Shown here one piece after another: positions 27,949 through 37,821 of a stretch of 64,000 nt of DNA. Origin of the DNA: Bacteroidota bacterium (lineage in GTDB: Bacteria > Bacteroidota > Ignavibacteria > Ignavibacteriales > Melioribacteraceae); contig JAHJUE010000008.1 in NCBI GenBank assembly GCA_018829205.1, positions 1-64,000 on the forward strand, in the 5' to 3' direction. Under the pieces are notes generated by a model. That model made no database searches. It was not told where the DNA came from and worked only from the letters and a program-made list of their open reading frames with translations. A program made the translations under genes and the position numbers. Each line of letters starts with the position of its first letter. Positions within the stretch are counted from its first letter, which is position 1.

Positions 27949-28719
27949 ATGAAAAGTAAAATTTTACTTGTCATTATTATATTTATTCTATTTTTACAAA
28001 ATCTATCCGCTCAAAATTTCAAGGAAGAAGAAAAAACATTTGCCTTAAATAGGGAAGGTACTGTAATTGTTGATACATATAAGGGGAGTATTTATATAGA
28101 AACATGGGATAAAGCCGAAGTGTATGTTCATGTGAAAATTGAAGCTGATGATGAAAGATGGTCAAATACCGATGCCGAAGAACAGCTCGAAAATGTTAAA
28201 ATAAAATATGATGTTACATCCAATTCAATTCGTATTGAATCAAAATATGATAAGAACCGCAGCTTTTGGGGATCCGAAACACGTGCTTTAGTACATTATA
28301 AAATAAAAATGCCTAAAACCGCCAATTTAAAAATTGATGATTATAAATCGGAAACAGAAATAACAAATCTTAATGCGGATATTAAGATGGAAAGTTATAA
28401 AGGCAAAATTAAGATTTCAGGATTAAAAGGGGGAATTGATTTAGATACCTACAAAGGAGAGGCAATAATTGATTTTGACAAGCTGCAGAACAATTGCATG
28501 TTTGAGACATTTAAGGGAAATATTAAATTAGAATTACCAGCATCGTCGAAATTTGATCTCGATATTGATCTTAATAGAAATGGTAAATTTGAATGTGATT
28601 TTGATTACCCGAGTAATGGAAGGAACAGAGAAGATGTAATAAGGGGAAGCGTTAACGGAGGCGGTCCGCGTATTGAATTTGAATCATCAAAAGGCAGATT
28701 AAGTATAGTAAAAAAATAA
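27949..28719 (+). CDS. Secreted DUF4097-like (adhesin-like beta-helix) protein
   Basis: About 256 residues from ATG 27949, which has the SD-like GGTGG just upstream; 27916 and 27937 are alternatives. Signal peptide MKSKILLVIIIFILFLQNLSAQ. The rest has repeats of the DUF4097 kind: GTVIVDTYKGSIYIETWDKAE, TANLKIDDYKSETEI, DIKMESYKGKIKISGLKGGIDLDTYKGEAIIDF, which stack as short beta coils. These proteins are called putative adhesins, but their job is uncertain. Single gene between divergent porin and a convergent-free gap. Confidence 0.82.
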   Translation: MKSKILLVIIIFILFLQNLSAQNFKEEEKTFALNREGTVIVDTYKGSIYIETWDKAEVYVHVKIEADDERWSNTDAEEQLENVKIKYDVTSNSIRIESKYDKNRSFWGSETRALVHYKIKMPKTANLKIDDYKSETEITNLNADIKMESYKGKIKISGLKGGIDLDTYKGEAIIDFDKLQNNCMFETFKGNIKLELPASSKFDLDIDLNRNGKFECDFDYPSNGRNREDVIRGSVNGGGPRIEFESSKGRLSIVKK

Positions 28720-28865
28720 CATTAAAAGTCATTTCCGCGAAAACTATTCTACAGGAAACAGGCACAGTAATTACATTCATTTTTACCCGAAAAATATTGT
28801 GTAAAAAAATACATAGATTTTTAATCCAGTCTTTGATATTATCACAATCAAAATCAAATTACCTA

Positions 28866-31433
28866 ATGAACCACAAAATAAAAATTTTTTCCTTGTTGCT
28901 TTTTTTTAGCATGCTCTTTTTCTTCAGGTGGGAAATGTCCGAATCTGAAAAAGATGTTAAAGTTATTAAAAAGTCAAAAGAGCTTCCTAACGATTGGTTC
29001 ATAACACAAAGAATTTTCCCGCAGAAAGAAATCCCTTATGATATTTACAAACAAGCACTTGAAAATGTAACATCATTAAAAAAGAAGAATAATTTTAATT
29101 CAGGTGTGTGGCAGTTTGCCGGTCCTACAAACATTGGCGGAAGAATTACTGATGTTGAGATGAGTCCCAATAGTTATGACACAATTTACGCAGGTGCTGC
29201 TTCGGGGGGAGTTTTAAAATCCGTTGACGGCGGAGAAAAATGGTTTTCGATTTTTGACAATACATTAAGTTTATCCATCGGTGATATTGCGGTTGATCCT
29301 GTAAATACCTCAATTATATATGTGGGCACAGGCGAGGTTAATGCCGGCGGGGGTTCCATGACATATGAGGGGATGGGAATTTTTAAATCTACCGACGGCG
29401 GATTGAATTGGAAGCATATGGGACTTGAAAACACAAGATACATTTCAAGAATAATTGTTGATCCGACAAATCATAATAGAATATTTGCCGGTGCAATGGG
29501 AAAATTATTTTCAGAAAATAACGAAAGGGGAATTTACCGTTCGGAAGACGGAGGAGAAACATGGACAAATGTAAAGTTCATTTCCGGGAAAACCGGATGT
29601 ATTGATTTAGCAATTAATCCGGACAATCCTGATATTATTTACGCTGCTATGTGGGAAAGAATACGCGAGCCGGGCAGCAGAAATTACGGCGGAACAGAAT
29701 GCGGAATTTATAAATCAACTGACGGTGGAAACAGCTGGACAGAATTAATAAACGGTATTCCCAATAATAATTTTGATATTGGAAGAATCGGAATTTCAAT
29801 CTCGCAAAGTAATCCTGATATTTTGTTTGCAATTTATGCGGACGCCAGCGGAGATTTTGCCGGTGTTTACAAGACAACTGACGGAGGTTTAAGCTGGCAA
29901 AGAACAAATGACACTAAACTTTCAAACGTAAGTGTTTATTCAACTTTCGGGTGGTGGTTTGGAAATATTAGAATCAGCCCGGCTAACCCGAATGTTGTTT
30001 ATGTATTAGGACTTGAGGTTTACAAAACTCAGGATGGGGGCAACAATTGGAATAATACCTTTAGAGGAGTTCATGTAGATCAGCACGGAATGTATATTCA
30101 TCCGCAGAATCAAGACTTTATAATTCTGGGTAATGACGGCGGAATATTTAAAACAGAAAGCGCCGGTACCGGCTGGTCAAAAGCTTTCGGTCTGCCTGTT
30201 ACTCAATTTTATACTTGCGAAATAGATTATCAAAATCCTGAAAGACTTTACGGCGGAACGCAGGATAATTTTACGATTAGAACTTTAACCGGAAAACTTG
30301 ACGATTGGGAGCCTATTACAGGAGGAGACGGATTTCACGTATTGGTTGATCCCAAAGACAACAATTTTGTATATGGAGAAAGTCAGTACGGTAATCTTTT
30401 AAGATCGGTTGACGGCGGATTTAATTTTTTTAATGCTACATCGGGTATAAATTTTAGCGAACCTAAAAACTGGAACACGCCTGTTGTTTTTAATCCGCAG
30501 AATCCGGCTTCATTGTATTATGGCTCTAACAGAGTTTATAAATCAATAAACAGAGCCGTGTCCTGGAAATCAATTAGTCCGCCTCTGGCCGATCCACATT
30601 TCGGAAATGTGACCTTTGGAACCGTCACTACAATTGCAGTTGCGCCTTCTGATTCAAATTATATTTACGCCGGCACCGATGACGGAAATATTTGGGTTAC
30701 AAAAGATGAAGGAACAACTTGGAGACAAATATCGACTTCGCTGCCGTTAAGATGGGTTACGCGGATTGTGGCTGACCCTTTTATTAAAGACATAGCTTAT
30801 GTTACATTATCCGGTTACAGGCAGGATGAATATCTTTCTCATATTTTTAAAACGTCAGATGCCGGAGATTCATGGCAAGACATTTCAGGAAATCTGCCTG
30901 AAATTCCGTTAAATGATGTAATAGTAGATTCAAATAATACATCGGTACTTTATGCGGCAAGCGATGCGGGAGTATTTTATACAAATGATAACGTTAATTG
31001 GAATTTACTCGGAACAGATTTGCCGAATGTACCTGTAACTGATATAACTTTGCATAATCCAACAAGAACATTAGTAGCCGCAACCTTTGGGCGTTCAATG
31101 TGGAAATTTAATTTGAATCAGATTACGGAAATAAAAGAAAATCAAGAATTAAAAAACCAATTTACGCTATCGCAGAATTACCCGAATCCGTTTAACCCTA
31201 TTACAAATATTAAATTCACAATTCCCGTAGTTGACGCAAACTTTGCGCCCACTACTACGTTAAAAATATACGATATTTTGGGAAACGAAATAACAACGCT
31301 CGTAAACGAAACAAAATCACCGGGAAATTACGAAGTTGAATTTAACGGTTCCGGTTTTGCTAGTGGAGTTTATATCATAAAAATGACCGCCGGGAATTTT
31401 TCAGCGTCGCGTAAAATGCTTTTACTGAAATAA
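28866..31433 (+). CDS. BNR/Asp-box (VPS10/sortilin-like) repeat protein with T9SS sorting domain
   Basis: About 855 residues from ATG 28866; a TTG at 28797 in frame adds an unlikely stretch. A hydrophobic N-terminal signal (IKIFSLLLFFSMLFFFRW) is followed by two tandem beta-propellers with many Asp-box copies: KSVDGGEKWFSIF, KSTDGGLNWKHMG, RSEDGGETWTNV, KTTDGGLSWQR, KTSDAGDSWQDI. The C-terminal 85 residues form a T9SS sorting domain (SQNYPNPFNPITNIKF ... KMLLLK). Similar large proteins in this phylum are called sortilins, BNR glycosidases or photosystem-stability-like proteins; enzyme activity is not shown here. Expected at the cell surface or released. Confidence 0.85.
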   Translation: MNHKIKIFSLLLFFSMLFFFRWEMSESEKDVKVIKKSKELPNDWFITQRIFPQKEIPYDIYKQALENVTSLKKKNNFNSGVWQFAGPTNIGGRITDVEMSPNSYDTIYAGAASGGVLKSVDGGEKWFSIFDNTLSLSIGDIAVDPVNTSIIYVGTGEVNAGGGSMTYEGMGIFKSTDGGLNWKHMGLENTRYISRIIVDPTNHNRIFAGAMGKLFSENNERGIYRSEDGGETWTNVKFISGKTGCIDLAINPDNPDIIYAAMWERIREPGSRNYGGTECGIYKSTDGGNSWTELINGIPNNNFDIGRIGISISQSNPDILFAIYADASGDFAGVYKTTDGGLSWQRTNDTKLSNVSVYSTFGWWFGNIRISPANPNVVYVLGLEVYKTQDGGNNWNNTFRGVHVDQHGMYIHPQNQDFIILGNDGGIFKTESAGTGWSKAFGLPVTQFYTCEIDYQNPERLYGGTQDNFTIRTLTGKLDDWEPITGGDGFHVLVDPKDNNFVYGESQYGNLLRSVDGGFNFFNATSGINFSEPKNWNTPVVFNPQNPASLYYGSNRVYKSINRAVSWKSISPPLADPHFGNVTFGTVTTIAVAPSDSNYIYAGTDDGNIWVTKDEGTTWRQISTSLPLRWVTRIVADPFIKDIAYVTLSGYRQDEYLSHIFKTSDAGDSWQDISGNLPEIPLNDVIVDSNNTSVLYAASDAGVFYTNDNVNWNLLGTDLPNVPVTDITLHNPTRTLVAATFGRSMWKFNLNQITEIKENQELKNQFTLSQNYPNPFNPITNIKFTIPVVDANFAPTTTLKIYDILGNEITTLVNETKSPGNYEVEFNGSGFASGVYIIKMTAGNFSASRKMLLLK

Positions 31434-31445
31434 AATTTTAAAATT

Positions 31446-32201
31446 ATGAATGCTAAAAAATATTTAAAAAGATTAAAAATAGAAAACGTAACTCATCCCG
31501 ATTTAACAAATCTAAAACTGCTTCATAAAAATCATCTTTATAATATTCCGTTTGAAAATCTGGACATACATTACAACAATAAAATAATATTAGACTTCGA
31601 TCTTATTGAAAAGAAAATTTTAAATAACAACCGTGGCGGATTTTGTTACGAGTTAAACGGATTGTTTTATAAGTTTTTAATCGAATTGGGATTTAAGGTT
31701 AAAATGATAAACGCGCGTGTTTATAATAATCAACAAATACCGGGACCCGATTACGACCATATGGCGTTAATTGTAGATATTAATGGCGATGAATATTTAG
31801 CAGATGTGGGATTCGGGGATAATTTTTTAGAGCCGTTGAAGTTTGAAACAGGAATAATACAAAAAGATGAAACCGGATATTTCAAAATCATTAAATATGA
31901 TAAGAACTATTATAAACTTTTAAAGTCGCCGGACGGAATAATATTTAAAGAAAGTTATTTGTTTAGTGTTGATGAAGAAAAGTTTGATAATTTCCAGTTT
32001 ATGTGTAATTACCATCAAACATCGCCCGATTCCCATTTTACTCAAAAGAGGATATGCTCAAAAGCCTTTGAAAAAGGACGCATTACAATAAGTGACTTAA
32101 AAATAATTATTACAGAAAACGGCACAAAGGCTGAAACAATTCTGCCAGACGAAAAAGAATATTTAGAAATGTTAAAAAAATATTTTAATATAATTATATA
32201 A
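31446..32201 (+). CDS. Arylamine N-acetyltransferase
   Basis: 251 residues. The catalytic triad fits the family: Cys67 in RGGFCYELNGLF, His105 in DHMALIV and Asp120 in ADVGFGDNFLEPL. The N-terminal FENLDIHYNNKI segment is also typical. NATs transfer an acetyl group from acetyl-CoA to arylamines or hydrazines, or act in making natural products; the physiological substrate here is unknown. It starts 12 nt after the BNR gene with no strong SD. Confidence 0.92.
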   Translation: MNAKKYLKRLKIENVTHPDLTNLKLLHKNHLYNIPFENLDIHYNNKIILDFDLIEKKILNNNRGGFCYELNGLFYKFLIELGFKVKMINARVYNNQQIPGPDYDHMALIVDINGDEYLADVGFGDNFLEPLKFETGIIQKDETGYFKIIKYDKNYYKLLKSPDGIIFKESYLFSVDEEKFDNFQFMCNYHQTSPDSHFTQKRICSKAFEKGRITISDLKIIITENGTKAETILPDEKEYLEMLKKYFNIII

Positions 32202-32202
32202 T

Positions 32203-32230
32203 AAAAAACGCGGGCTGCCCCGCGCTTTTT
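32203..32230. terminator. Bidirectional terminator between convergent genes
   Basis: GC-rich stem AACGCGGG/CCCGCGCTT with a CTGC loop, flanked by A5-6 on the left and T5 on the right, so it can serve both the NAT gene and the PQQ-propeller gene. Confidence 0.9.
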
Positions 32231-32245
32231 ATTAAAAGGATTCTA

Positions 32246-33766
32246 TCATTTTAAAAGCATCATCTTTTTAGTAATTATTTTTGAGTTTACTTCAAGAGAA
32301 TAAAAATAAATTCCGCTTGATAATTTTTCACCGTTAAAATCTTTTATGTATTTTCCGGCGGATAAATTATTGTTTACTAATACCGCAACTCTTTCACCAA
32401 TAGAATTATAAATCGATAATTTTACAAATCCCTCTTCTGGAATGACGAATGAAATATTTGTACTTGGATTAAACGGGTTCGGGAAATTCTGTTCGAGGTT
32501 ATATTCAGAAGGGATTACATTTTCATCCTTCTCAACCTTAGTTATAAGATCAGGAGAATATGAATTAGTTGCGTTTACATTTCCGCTGACCATTAACCAA
32601 GAACCGTTTACTTGTCCGGCATCATAGCAATAAATACCTCCTCCGTCCGTGGGCATAAATAATCGATTATTATACAATAAAGGAGAGCCCCATGAAATTG
32701 GCCACCATTCAAAACTACCTTCAGGTTTTGACTTCCAAATTTCAGTTCCAGTTGCGGCATCGGCGCAAACGACAAAATAATCGTTGTTCATATTATATTC
32801 ATAATAGACTTTTCCATCGAGCGCAATTACGTAAGGTGTATTAGTAGCGCCGCTCCCTCTAACCGGTTTTTCCCAAACAATATTTCCGTCTGATAAATTA
32901 AAAGCAACAATATTTTGGGATGTATCCGATGAGGATTTTTGTGTCCCAGCAAATACCATCAGATCCATTATTACAGGACTTGCACCATTACCGGTATGTC
33001 CGATTTTGTCTGTTCTCCATATAATTTCTTTTGTTTGAACATCAATACAGTATACATATTGAGTATCAACATTCCAATTCCAGTCGGGCGCTAATATCAA
33101 ATAGTCTTTTATTATAGAGCTTGTAAAAGCCATTCCATGTATAAAGTTTTCATCATCCGGTAATGTAAGATACCAAAATTGCTCTCCGTTTAACGGATTA
33201 AGTACTTCAACCATTGCGGATTCTCTTCTTGAGGCAAATAGTCTAGTACCGCTGTTGTCAATTAAAAGATTTGAAAACAAACCGTCTTTTTTCCAAACAA
33301 CCGATCCGTCATTAATATTAAGGCAGTAAAGGGTATCGGTAGAAGCAATAAATATTGTTTCATGAGAAGTATGAATTGGTTTTGAAGAACGGTTAAAAAT
33401 AGTCAATCCCGGTTTCTGCCAAACAATGTTTCCGGTTTCAGCGTCAAGAGCGTAAAGAGCATTCTGCCCAGGATCAGACCATGCATCACCTTTGCTAATA
33501 AAAACCTTACCTTCAAACCCTACCGGGCTGTCATATGTACCCAAAGGGAAATTTACTGAATCAATCCAAATAATACTTCCTGTAATTTCATCCAAAGCCG
33601 CGAATGCTTTATCCTGACCAGCCCAGAATAATTTATGATCCATTATTAAGGGAGTACTCCATGAAAATCCATTTGCCGGTAGTTCGGTATTTAATTTCTG
33701 CCAAATAATGCCGCCTTGAGCTAGTGTAATTTTGGCAACGAGAATGAGTATAAGAATATATCTCAT
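32246..33766 (-). CDS. PQQ-like beta-propeller protein with T9SS sorting domain
   Basis: 506 residues. Signal peptide (RYILILILVAKITLAQ). The propeller consists of repeating 'YALDAETGNIVWQK', 'YCLNINDGSVVWKK', 'YCIDVQTKEIIWRT', 'VAFNLSDGNIVWEK' and 'VCADAATGTEIWKS' blades, the pyrrolo-quinoline-quinone-like fold of BamB/quinoprotein dehydrogenase relatives. Catalytic residues of dehydrogenases are not evident. The C-terminus from QNFPNPFNPSTNISF onward is a T9SS sorting domain ending in KKMMLLK. Function is unknown; probably a secreted or surface binding protein. Confidence 0.88.
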   Translation of the reverse strand: MRYILILILVAKITLAQGGIIWQKLNTELPANGFSWSTPLIMDHKLFWAGQDKAFAALDEITGSIIWIDSVNFPLGTYDSPVGFEGKVFISKGDAWSDPGQNALYALDAETGNIVWQKPGLTIFNRSSKPIHTSHETIFIASTDTLYCLNINDGSVVWKKDGLFSNLLIDNSGTRLFASRRESAMVEVLNPLNGEQFWYLTLPDDENFIHGMAFTSSIIKDYLILAPDWNWNVDTQYVYCIDVQTKEIIWRTDKIGHTGNGASPVIMDLMVFAGTQKSSSDTSQNIVAFNLSDGNIVWEKPVRGSGATNTPYVIALDGKVYYEYNMNNDYFVVCADAATGTEIWKSKPEGSFEWWPISWGSPLLYNNRLFMPTDGGGIYCYDAGQVNGSWLMVSGNVNATNSYSPDLITKVEKDENVIPSEYNLEQNFPNPFNPSTNISFVIPEEGFVKLSIYNSIGERVAVLVNNNLSAGKYIKDFNGEKLSSGIYFYSLEVNSKIITKKMMLLK

Positions 33767-34033
33767 TATTCCTCCTAACTTATGAATAAATAGTTATGTA
33801 TATGTAATTTATATGTTAGATAATGATACTATAGAACGCTCAATCAGGCATGATTTTATTTATGTATTTAATATATGAATTGTAATTTATTATTTCATAA
33901 AGAACTTTTTCCTGGGTGATTTCAGTCACCAATATTGTTTTTTATAAATAAACTGATTCGTTGAATTATCATCCGCAAATTATTAATATGATTTATTATT
34001 TATAAAACATATGCAATTATACCGGGGGGAAAT

Positions 34034-35332
34034 ATGAGTCAATTAAAATCTGCTTCAATAATTATTGTTTTTGTATTTTTTATATCATGTGCGCCTAAAG
34101 AAGATTCAAAAAAAATGATTAATAATTTAGCAGAAGATTATGTTAAACTTTCCTTAAAATGCGGGGTGCTGGATCCCGATTTTGTTGACGCATATCATGG
34201 TCCTGAGGAATGGAGACCGTCCGGAAACATTAAACCTGATTCCCAAAGTTTAATTAAAGAAGCTGAAGAAATTTTGAAACAACTAAGAAATATTAATACA
34301 AGCGGTTTCGATGAACTCTGGAATTTACGCCATCAATATTTAATTAAACAGACTATTGCGGTAAAAACCAGAATGGAAATTGTAGGCGGGAAAAAAATCT
34401 CATTCGATGAGCAGACAAAATTATTATTTGATGTTGTGGTACCTGAAAAAACGCAGGAATATTTTGAAGGTGTTAAAGAGGAATTAAATGAATTGCTGCC
34501 CGGTTTCGGCAAGCTGGGCGATAGATTAAATAATTTCAGAAGTCAGTTTATTATTCCTCAAAACAAATTAAATGATGTATTCACCGCCGCGATTGATGAA
34601 TGCAGAAGAAGGACAAAAGAATTTATTGATCTTCCCGAAAATGAAAATTTTTCAATCGAATATGTTTCCGATAAACCATGGGGAGCTTATAACTGGTACA
34701 AAGGAAATTATTATAGTCTAATTCAGGTAAATACCGATAACCCTAAATATATTGACGGCGCGCTTGATTTGGCCGCTCATGAAGGTTATCCGGGGCATCA
34801 CATTTATAATTTATTGTTTGAGAAAAAATTGTTGAATGAATTAAAATGGATTGAGTTTTCAATTTATAATTTATTCAGTCCTCAGTCATTCATTGCTGAA
34901 GGTTCGGCCAACTACGGTGTAAATGTCGCTTTCTCAAAAGAAGAAAAAATTAAATTTGAAAAAGAAGTATTATTCCCGCTAGCCGGATTGGATGTTTCTA
35001 AAACGGAAGAGTTTTATAAAATAATGGATTTGGTTGGCAAGCTTAGTTTTGCTGGAAATGCTGCTACCAGGAATTTGATTAACGGTGAATTCAGCGATGA
35101 GGATTTTATTGAGTGGATAATGAAGTATGAACTTAAAACACGTGAAAGAGCCGAGCAGAATTTAAGGTTTAGTAAAAAATACCAAAGTTATGTTATAAAT
35201 TATAATTTAGGAGAAGTATTGGTCGAAAAATATATTGAGAATAAAATTACGGATTCGGATGAACCGGCAAAAAAATGGAAAATTTTTGAAGATCTGCTTT
35301 CAAAACCATATACCGCATCAGAATTACAGTAA
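34034..35332 (+). CDS. DUF885-type metallopeptidase-like lipoprotein
   Basis: 432 residues. Signal peptide with lipobox FFISC. The motif HEGYPGHHIYNLL is the DUF885 signature (HEayPGHH), with FIAEGSANYGV giving a further acidic ligand about 40 residues later. DUF885 proteins are predicted zinc carboxypeptidase-like enzymes. Preceded by GGGGGGAAAT as SD. First of a run of same-strand genes to 39500 coding mostly for envelope proteins. The 267-nt gap before it is a divergent promoter region with a possible TTGAAT-N17-TAATAT (33961-33989), which I do not treat as established. Confidence 0.87.
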   Translation: MSQLKSASIIIVFVFFISCAPKEDSKKMINNLAEDYVKLSLKCGVLDPDFVDAYHGPEEWRPSGNIKPDSQSLIKEAEEILKQLRNINTSGFDELWNLRHQYLIKQTIAVKTRMEIVGGKKISFDEQTKLLFDVVVPEKTQEYFEGVKEELNELLPGFGKLGDRLNNFRSQFIIPQNKLNDVFTAAIDECRRRTKEFIDLPENENFSIEYVSDKPWGAYNWYKGNYYSLIQVNTDNPKYIDGALDLAAHEGYPGHHIYNLLFEKKLLNELKWIEFSIYNLFSPQSFIAEGSANYGVNVAFSKEEKIKFEKEVLFPLAGLDVSKTEEFYKIMDLVGKLSFAGNAATRNLINGEFSDEDFIEWIMKYELKTRERAEQNLRFSKKYQSYVINYNLGEVLVEKYIENKITDSDEPAKKWKIFEDLLSKPYTASELQ

Positions 35333-35356
35333 TATAAATTAAAAGGAAAAAGTTTG

Positions 35357-35911
35357 ATGCGCTTAAATAAAGTTTCCGGATTTGTATTTTATATTCTTAT
35401 AGTTTCGAGCTTTCAAATATTCGGGCAACCGAAAATATATTTGGTCCGTCACTCGGAAAAAATCGAAAAATGGCAGTCTAACTTAACCGATTACCAACCA
35501 TTAAACGAAACCGGTATAAACACTTCTAAAAGACTTAAAAAATATTTTGAAAGTATAAATTTAACTGCGGTTTACAGCAGTGCTTTAACAAGAACCTTGC
35601 AGACAGCTTATTATATTTCAGAGAGTAAAAATTTAGAGATAAAGATTGAAAAAGCTTGCAGCGATACTTCATTTATAGGTACATTTTTGGACTCATTATC
35701 GAAAATTTATAGCAGCGGTAGTTCTGTATTAATAGTAAGTCATTCTAATATTATTCCTTACTTTTTAATAAAGCTTGGCTTAAAAAAGGAAAAATTCGAC
35801 GAATTTAATTTTACAATTAATAACAACTTGTGGCTAACAGACTATTACGGAGAAATATTTATTATTGATAATAAAAATGACTCAATAAGAATATCAAAAA
35901 AGAAATTTTAA
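35357..35911 (+). CDS. Secreted histidine phosphatase (phosphoglycerate mutase-like) family protein
   Basis: 184 residues from ATG 35357. A signal peptide (about 1-24) precedes the core: IYLVRHSEKIEKW has the phosphohistidine at His32, SSALTRTLQTAYYIS carries the second catalytic arginine and VLIVSHSNIIPYFL the second histidine. The family includes phosphoglycerate mutases, SixA and phytases; size and export suggest a small periplasmic phosphatase. Starts 24 nt after the DUF885 gene. Confidence 0.9.
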   Translation: MRLNKVSGFVFYILIVSSFQIFGQPKIYLVRHSEKIEKWQSNLTDYQPLNETGINTSKRLKKYFESINLTAVYSSALTRTLQTAYYISESKNLEIKIEKACSDTSFIGTFLDSLSKIYSSGSSVLIVSHSNIIPYFLIKLGLKKEKFDEFNFTINNNLWLTDYYGEIFIIDNKNDSIRISKKKF

Positions 35912-35927
35912 TAAAAATTGGTGAAGA

Positions 35928-36917
35928 ATGAAAAATTATTTTTTTACTGTTGTTATAATTATTTTATTGTTTTCAGATTATATTGCCGCGCAGAATCAAT
36001 TTCCTAGTCAATTAGCGCATACATACTCAATTGTTGCGCGTGATCCTGAAACTGGTGAAATGGGTGTGGCGGTTCAAACTCACTGGTTTAATGTAGGCTC
36101 ACGCGTAAGCTGGGCTGAAGCCGGAGTAGGTGCAATAGCCACGCAATCTTTTACAAATGCTTCGTTCGGACCGCGCGGACTTGAACTTTTAAAACTGGGT
36201 AAAACCGCTCAGGAAGTTGTAGATGATTTGATCGAATCTGATGACGGTAGGGATTTCAGACAATTGGGTGTTGTTGATAAATTCGGAAACTCGGCATCAT
36301 ATACAGGACAAAAATGTATTTACGCGGCCGGAAGTATAAATGAGGAAAATTTTTCAGTACAGGCTAATTTAATGCTTAGCGAAAAAGTTTGGTCTTCTAT
36401 GGCCCAAGCATTTAAAAACACAAATGGCGCCTTGGCCGAAAGAATGATGGCAGCCCTCGAAGCCGCGCAGAAAGAAGGAGGCGATATCCGCGGTAAACAA
36501 TCGGCTGCAATGATTGTTGTAAAAGGTAATTCTTCGGGGAATATTTGGGAAGATGAAATACTGAATCTTAAAATTGCGGATCATTCAAACCCAATAAAAG
36601 AGATGAGACGGCTGCTTAATGTTCATAACGCTTATGTTCATATGAATAAAGGAGATTCGGCTATTGAAAAAAATGATTTTGACGCCGCTGAAAAAGAATA
36701 CGAATCCGCTATGAAAGCTTACCCGGAAAATCTTGAAATAAAATACTGGTATGCGGTTGCTCTTGCTAATGCCGGAAAAATTCAGGATTCTTTCCCGTTG
36801 TTTAAAGATATTTTCACCAAAGATAAAAATTGGAAAACATTAACCGAAAGACTTCCCGCTTCCGATTTATTAAATGTAAGTGAAGAAGTATTAAATAATA
36901 TATTATCTTTAGAATAA
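35928..36917 (+). CDS. DUF1028 (Ntn-hydrolase-like) protein with a C-terminal TPR region
   Basis: 329 residues. Signal peptide ends at SDYIAAQ. The DUF1028 domain (about 25-225) opens with HTYSIVARDPETGEMGVAVQ and contains VSWAEAGVGAIATQSF and GPRGLELLKLG, typical of the family; some members are described as having an Ntn-hydrolase fold. A TPR-like tail (DFDAAEKEYESAMKAYPENLEIKYWYAVALAN) follows. SD GGTGA lies 7 nt upstream. No activity can be assigned; the exported location is unlike a cytosolic hydrolase. Confidence 0.88.
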   Translation: MKNYFFTVVIIILLFSDYIAAQNQFPSQLAHTYSIVARDPETGEMGVAVQTHWFNVGSRVSWAEAGVGAIATQSFTNASFGPRGLELLKLGKTAQEVVDDLIESDDGRDFRQLGVVDKFGNSASYTGQKCIYAAGSINEENFSVQANLMLSEKVWSSMAQAFKNTNGALAERMMAALEAAQKEGGDIRGKQSAAMIVVKGNSSGNIWEDEILNLKIADHSNPIKEMRRLLNVHNAYVHMNKGDSAIEKNDFDAAEKEYESAMKAYPENLEIKYWYAVALANAGKIQDSFPLFKDIFTKDKNWKTLTERLPASDLLNVSEEVLNNILSLE

Positions 36918-36933
36918 AATAATTGAGGTAATA

Positions 36934-37653
36934 ATGCAGGATAAAAAAACTATAAACACGGCCATTTTGGGACTTTCAATTTTTCTCGGACTTGCCGTAC
37001 TAGGATATTTTGTATCGCACAGCGCTTACCTTATAAAAGCTTCGGAGCGTTTTGTAACAGTAAAAGGATTATCAGAGCGAGAAGTAAATGCCGATATTGC
37101 AATATGGCCTATCTCATTTAAGGAAGTTTCAAACAATTTATCGGACCTGTATAGTGTGATGGATGAAAAATCCGGAGTTGTTATGAAATATTTAAACGGG
37201 AAAGGATTTAAAGAAAACGAAGTTACTATCTCACCTGTAAATATTATAGACCGAAAGGCCGATAGATATTCTCAGCCCGGACAAATTGATTTCAGGTATT
37301 TGGCGACTTCTACAATAACGGTGTATTCGAATAATGTGGAACTTGTAAGAAATTCAATGAGTGAAATATCAGACTTAATTAAAAAAGGAATCGTAATCTC
37401 AGAAGATGATTATAATGCGCGTCCTGAATTTCTATTTACAAAATTAAATGAAATTAAACCCGAAATGGTTGAAGAAGCTACAAAGGACGCAAGAAGCGTA
37501 GCGGAAAAATTCGCTAAAGATTCTCAAAGCGAATTGGGTAAAATTAAAAGTGCGACTCAGGGACTATTTTCAATTTATGACAGGGACAGCAAAACTTCCT
37601 ACATAAAAAAAGTGAGAGTTGTAACTCATATAGAATATTATTTGGCAGATTAG
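36934..37653 (+). CDS. SIMPL domain (DUF541) membrane-anchored protein
   Basis: 239 residues. An N-terminal transmembrane anchor (ILGLSIFLGLAVLGYFVSHSAYLI) precedes a SIMPL domain: RFVTVKGLSEREVNADIAIWPISF, YLNGKGFKENEVTISPVNIIDR, and EEATKDARSVAEKFAKDSQSELG. Similar in domain but longer than the 2191-2862 protein, and anchored rather than secreted. Function unknown. SD GAGGT is 6 nt before the ATG. Last gene before a clear terminator. Confidence 0.88.
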   Translation: MQDKKTINTAILGLSIFLGLAVLGYFVSHSAYLIKASERFVTVKGLSEREVNADIAIWPISFKEVSNNLSDLYSVMDEKSGVVMKYLNGKGFKENEVTISPVNIIDRKADRYSQPGQIDFRYLATSTITVYSNNVELVRNSMSEISDLIKKGIVISEDDYNARPEFLFTKLNEIKPEMVEEATKDARSVAEKFAKDSQSELGKIKSATQGLFSIYDRDSKTSYIKKVRVVTHIEYYLAD

Positions 37654-37692
37654 TAACAAAAAAGAGTAAACACAATTTTGGCAGAAATTTAT

Positions 37693-37728
37693 AACCTCAA
37701 ATATTGACAAAATTTGAGGTTTTTTTTT
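37693..37728 (+). terminator. Intrinsic terminator after the SIMPL gene
   Basis: Ten-bp stem AACCTCAAAT/ATTTGAGGTT (37693-37702 with 37712-37721), loop of 9 nt, followed by T8. Confidence 0.93.
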
Positions 37729-37821
37729 ATTAATAGTATAAAATGATTGCAAAATTAAATTTATTATTTCATTTGAGGAAAGTTATTTGATTATTTTTAC
37801 TTTATACAAACAGGAGACTTT

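Noticed and set aside
28757-28775. Possible sigma-54 promoter before the BNR-repeat gene
   Set aside because: GGCAC is followed at the right distance by TTACA rather than TTGCA, so the -12 GC element is missing. With rpoN in the window it was tempting, but the match is too weak.
28797-28865. TTG start of the BNR-repeat gene
   Set aside because: The extra 23 residues before the ATG at 28866 precede the signal segment and look like translated spacer.
33961-33989. TTGAAT-N17-TAATAT upstream of the DUF885 gene
   Set aside because: In DNA this AT-rich, two-mismatch promoter matches are common by chance. I kept only the 8111-8139 site as a feature.
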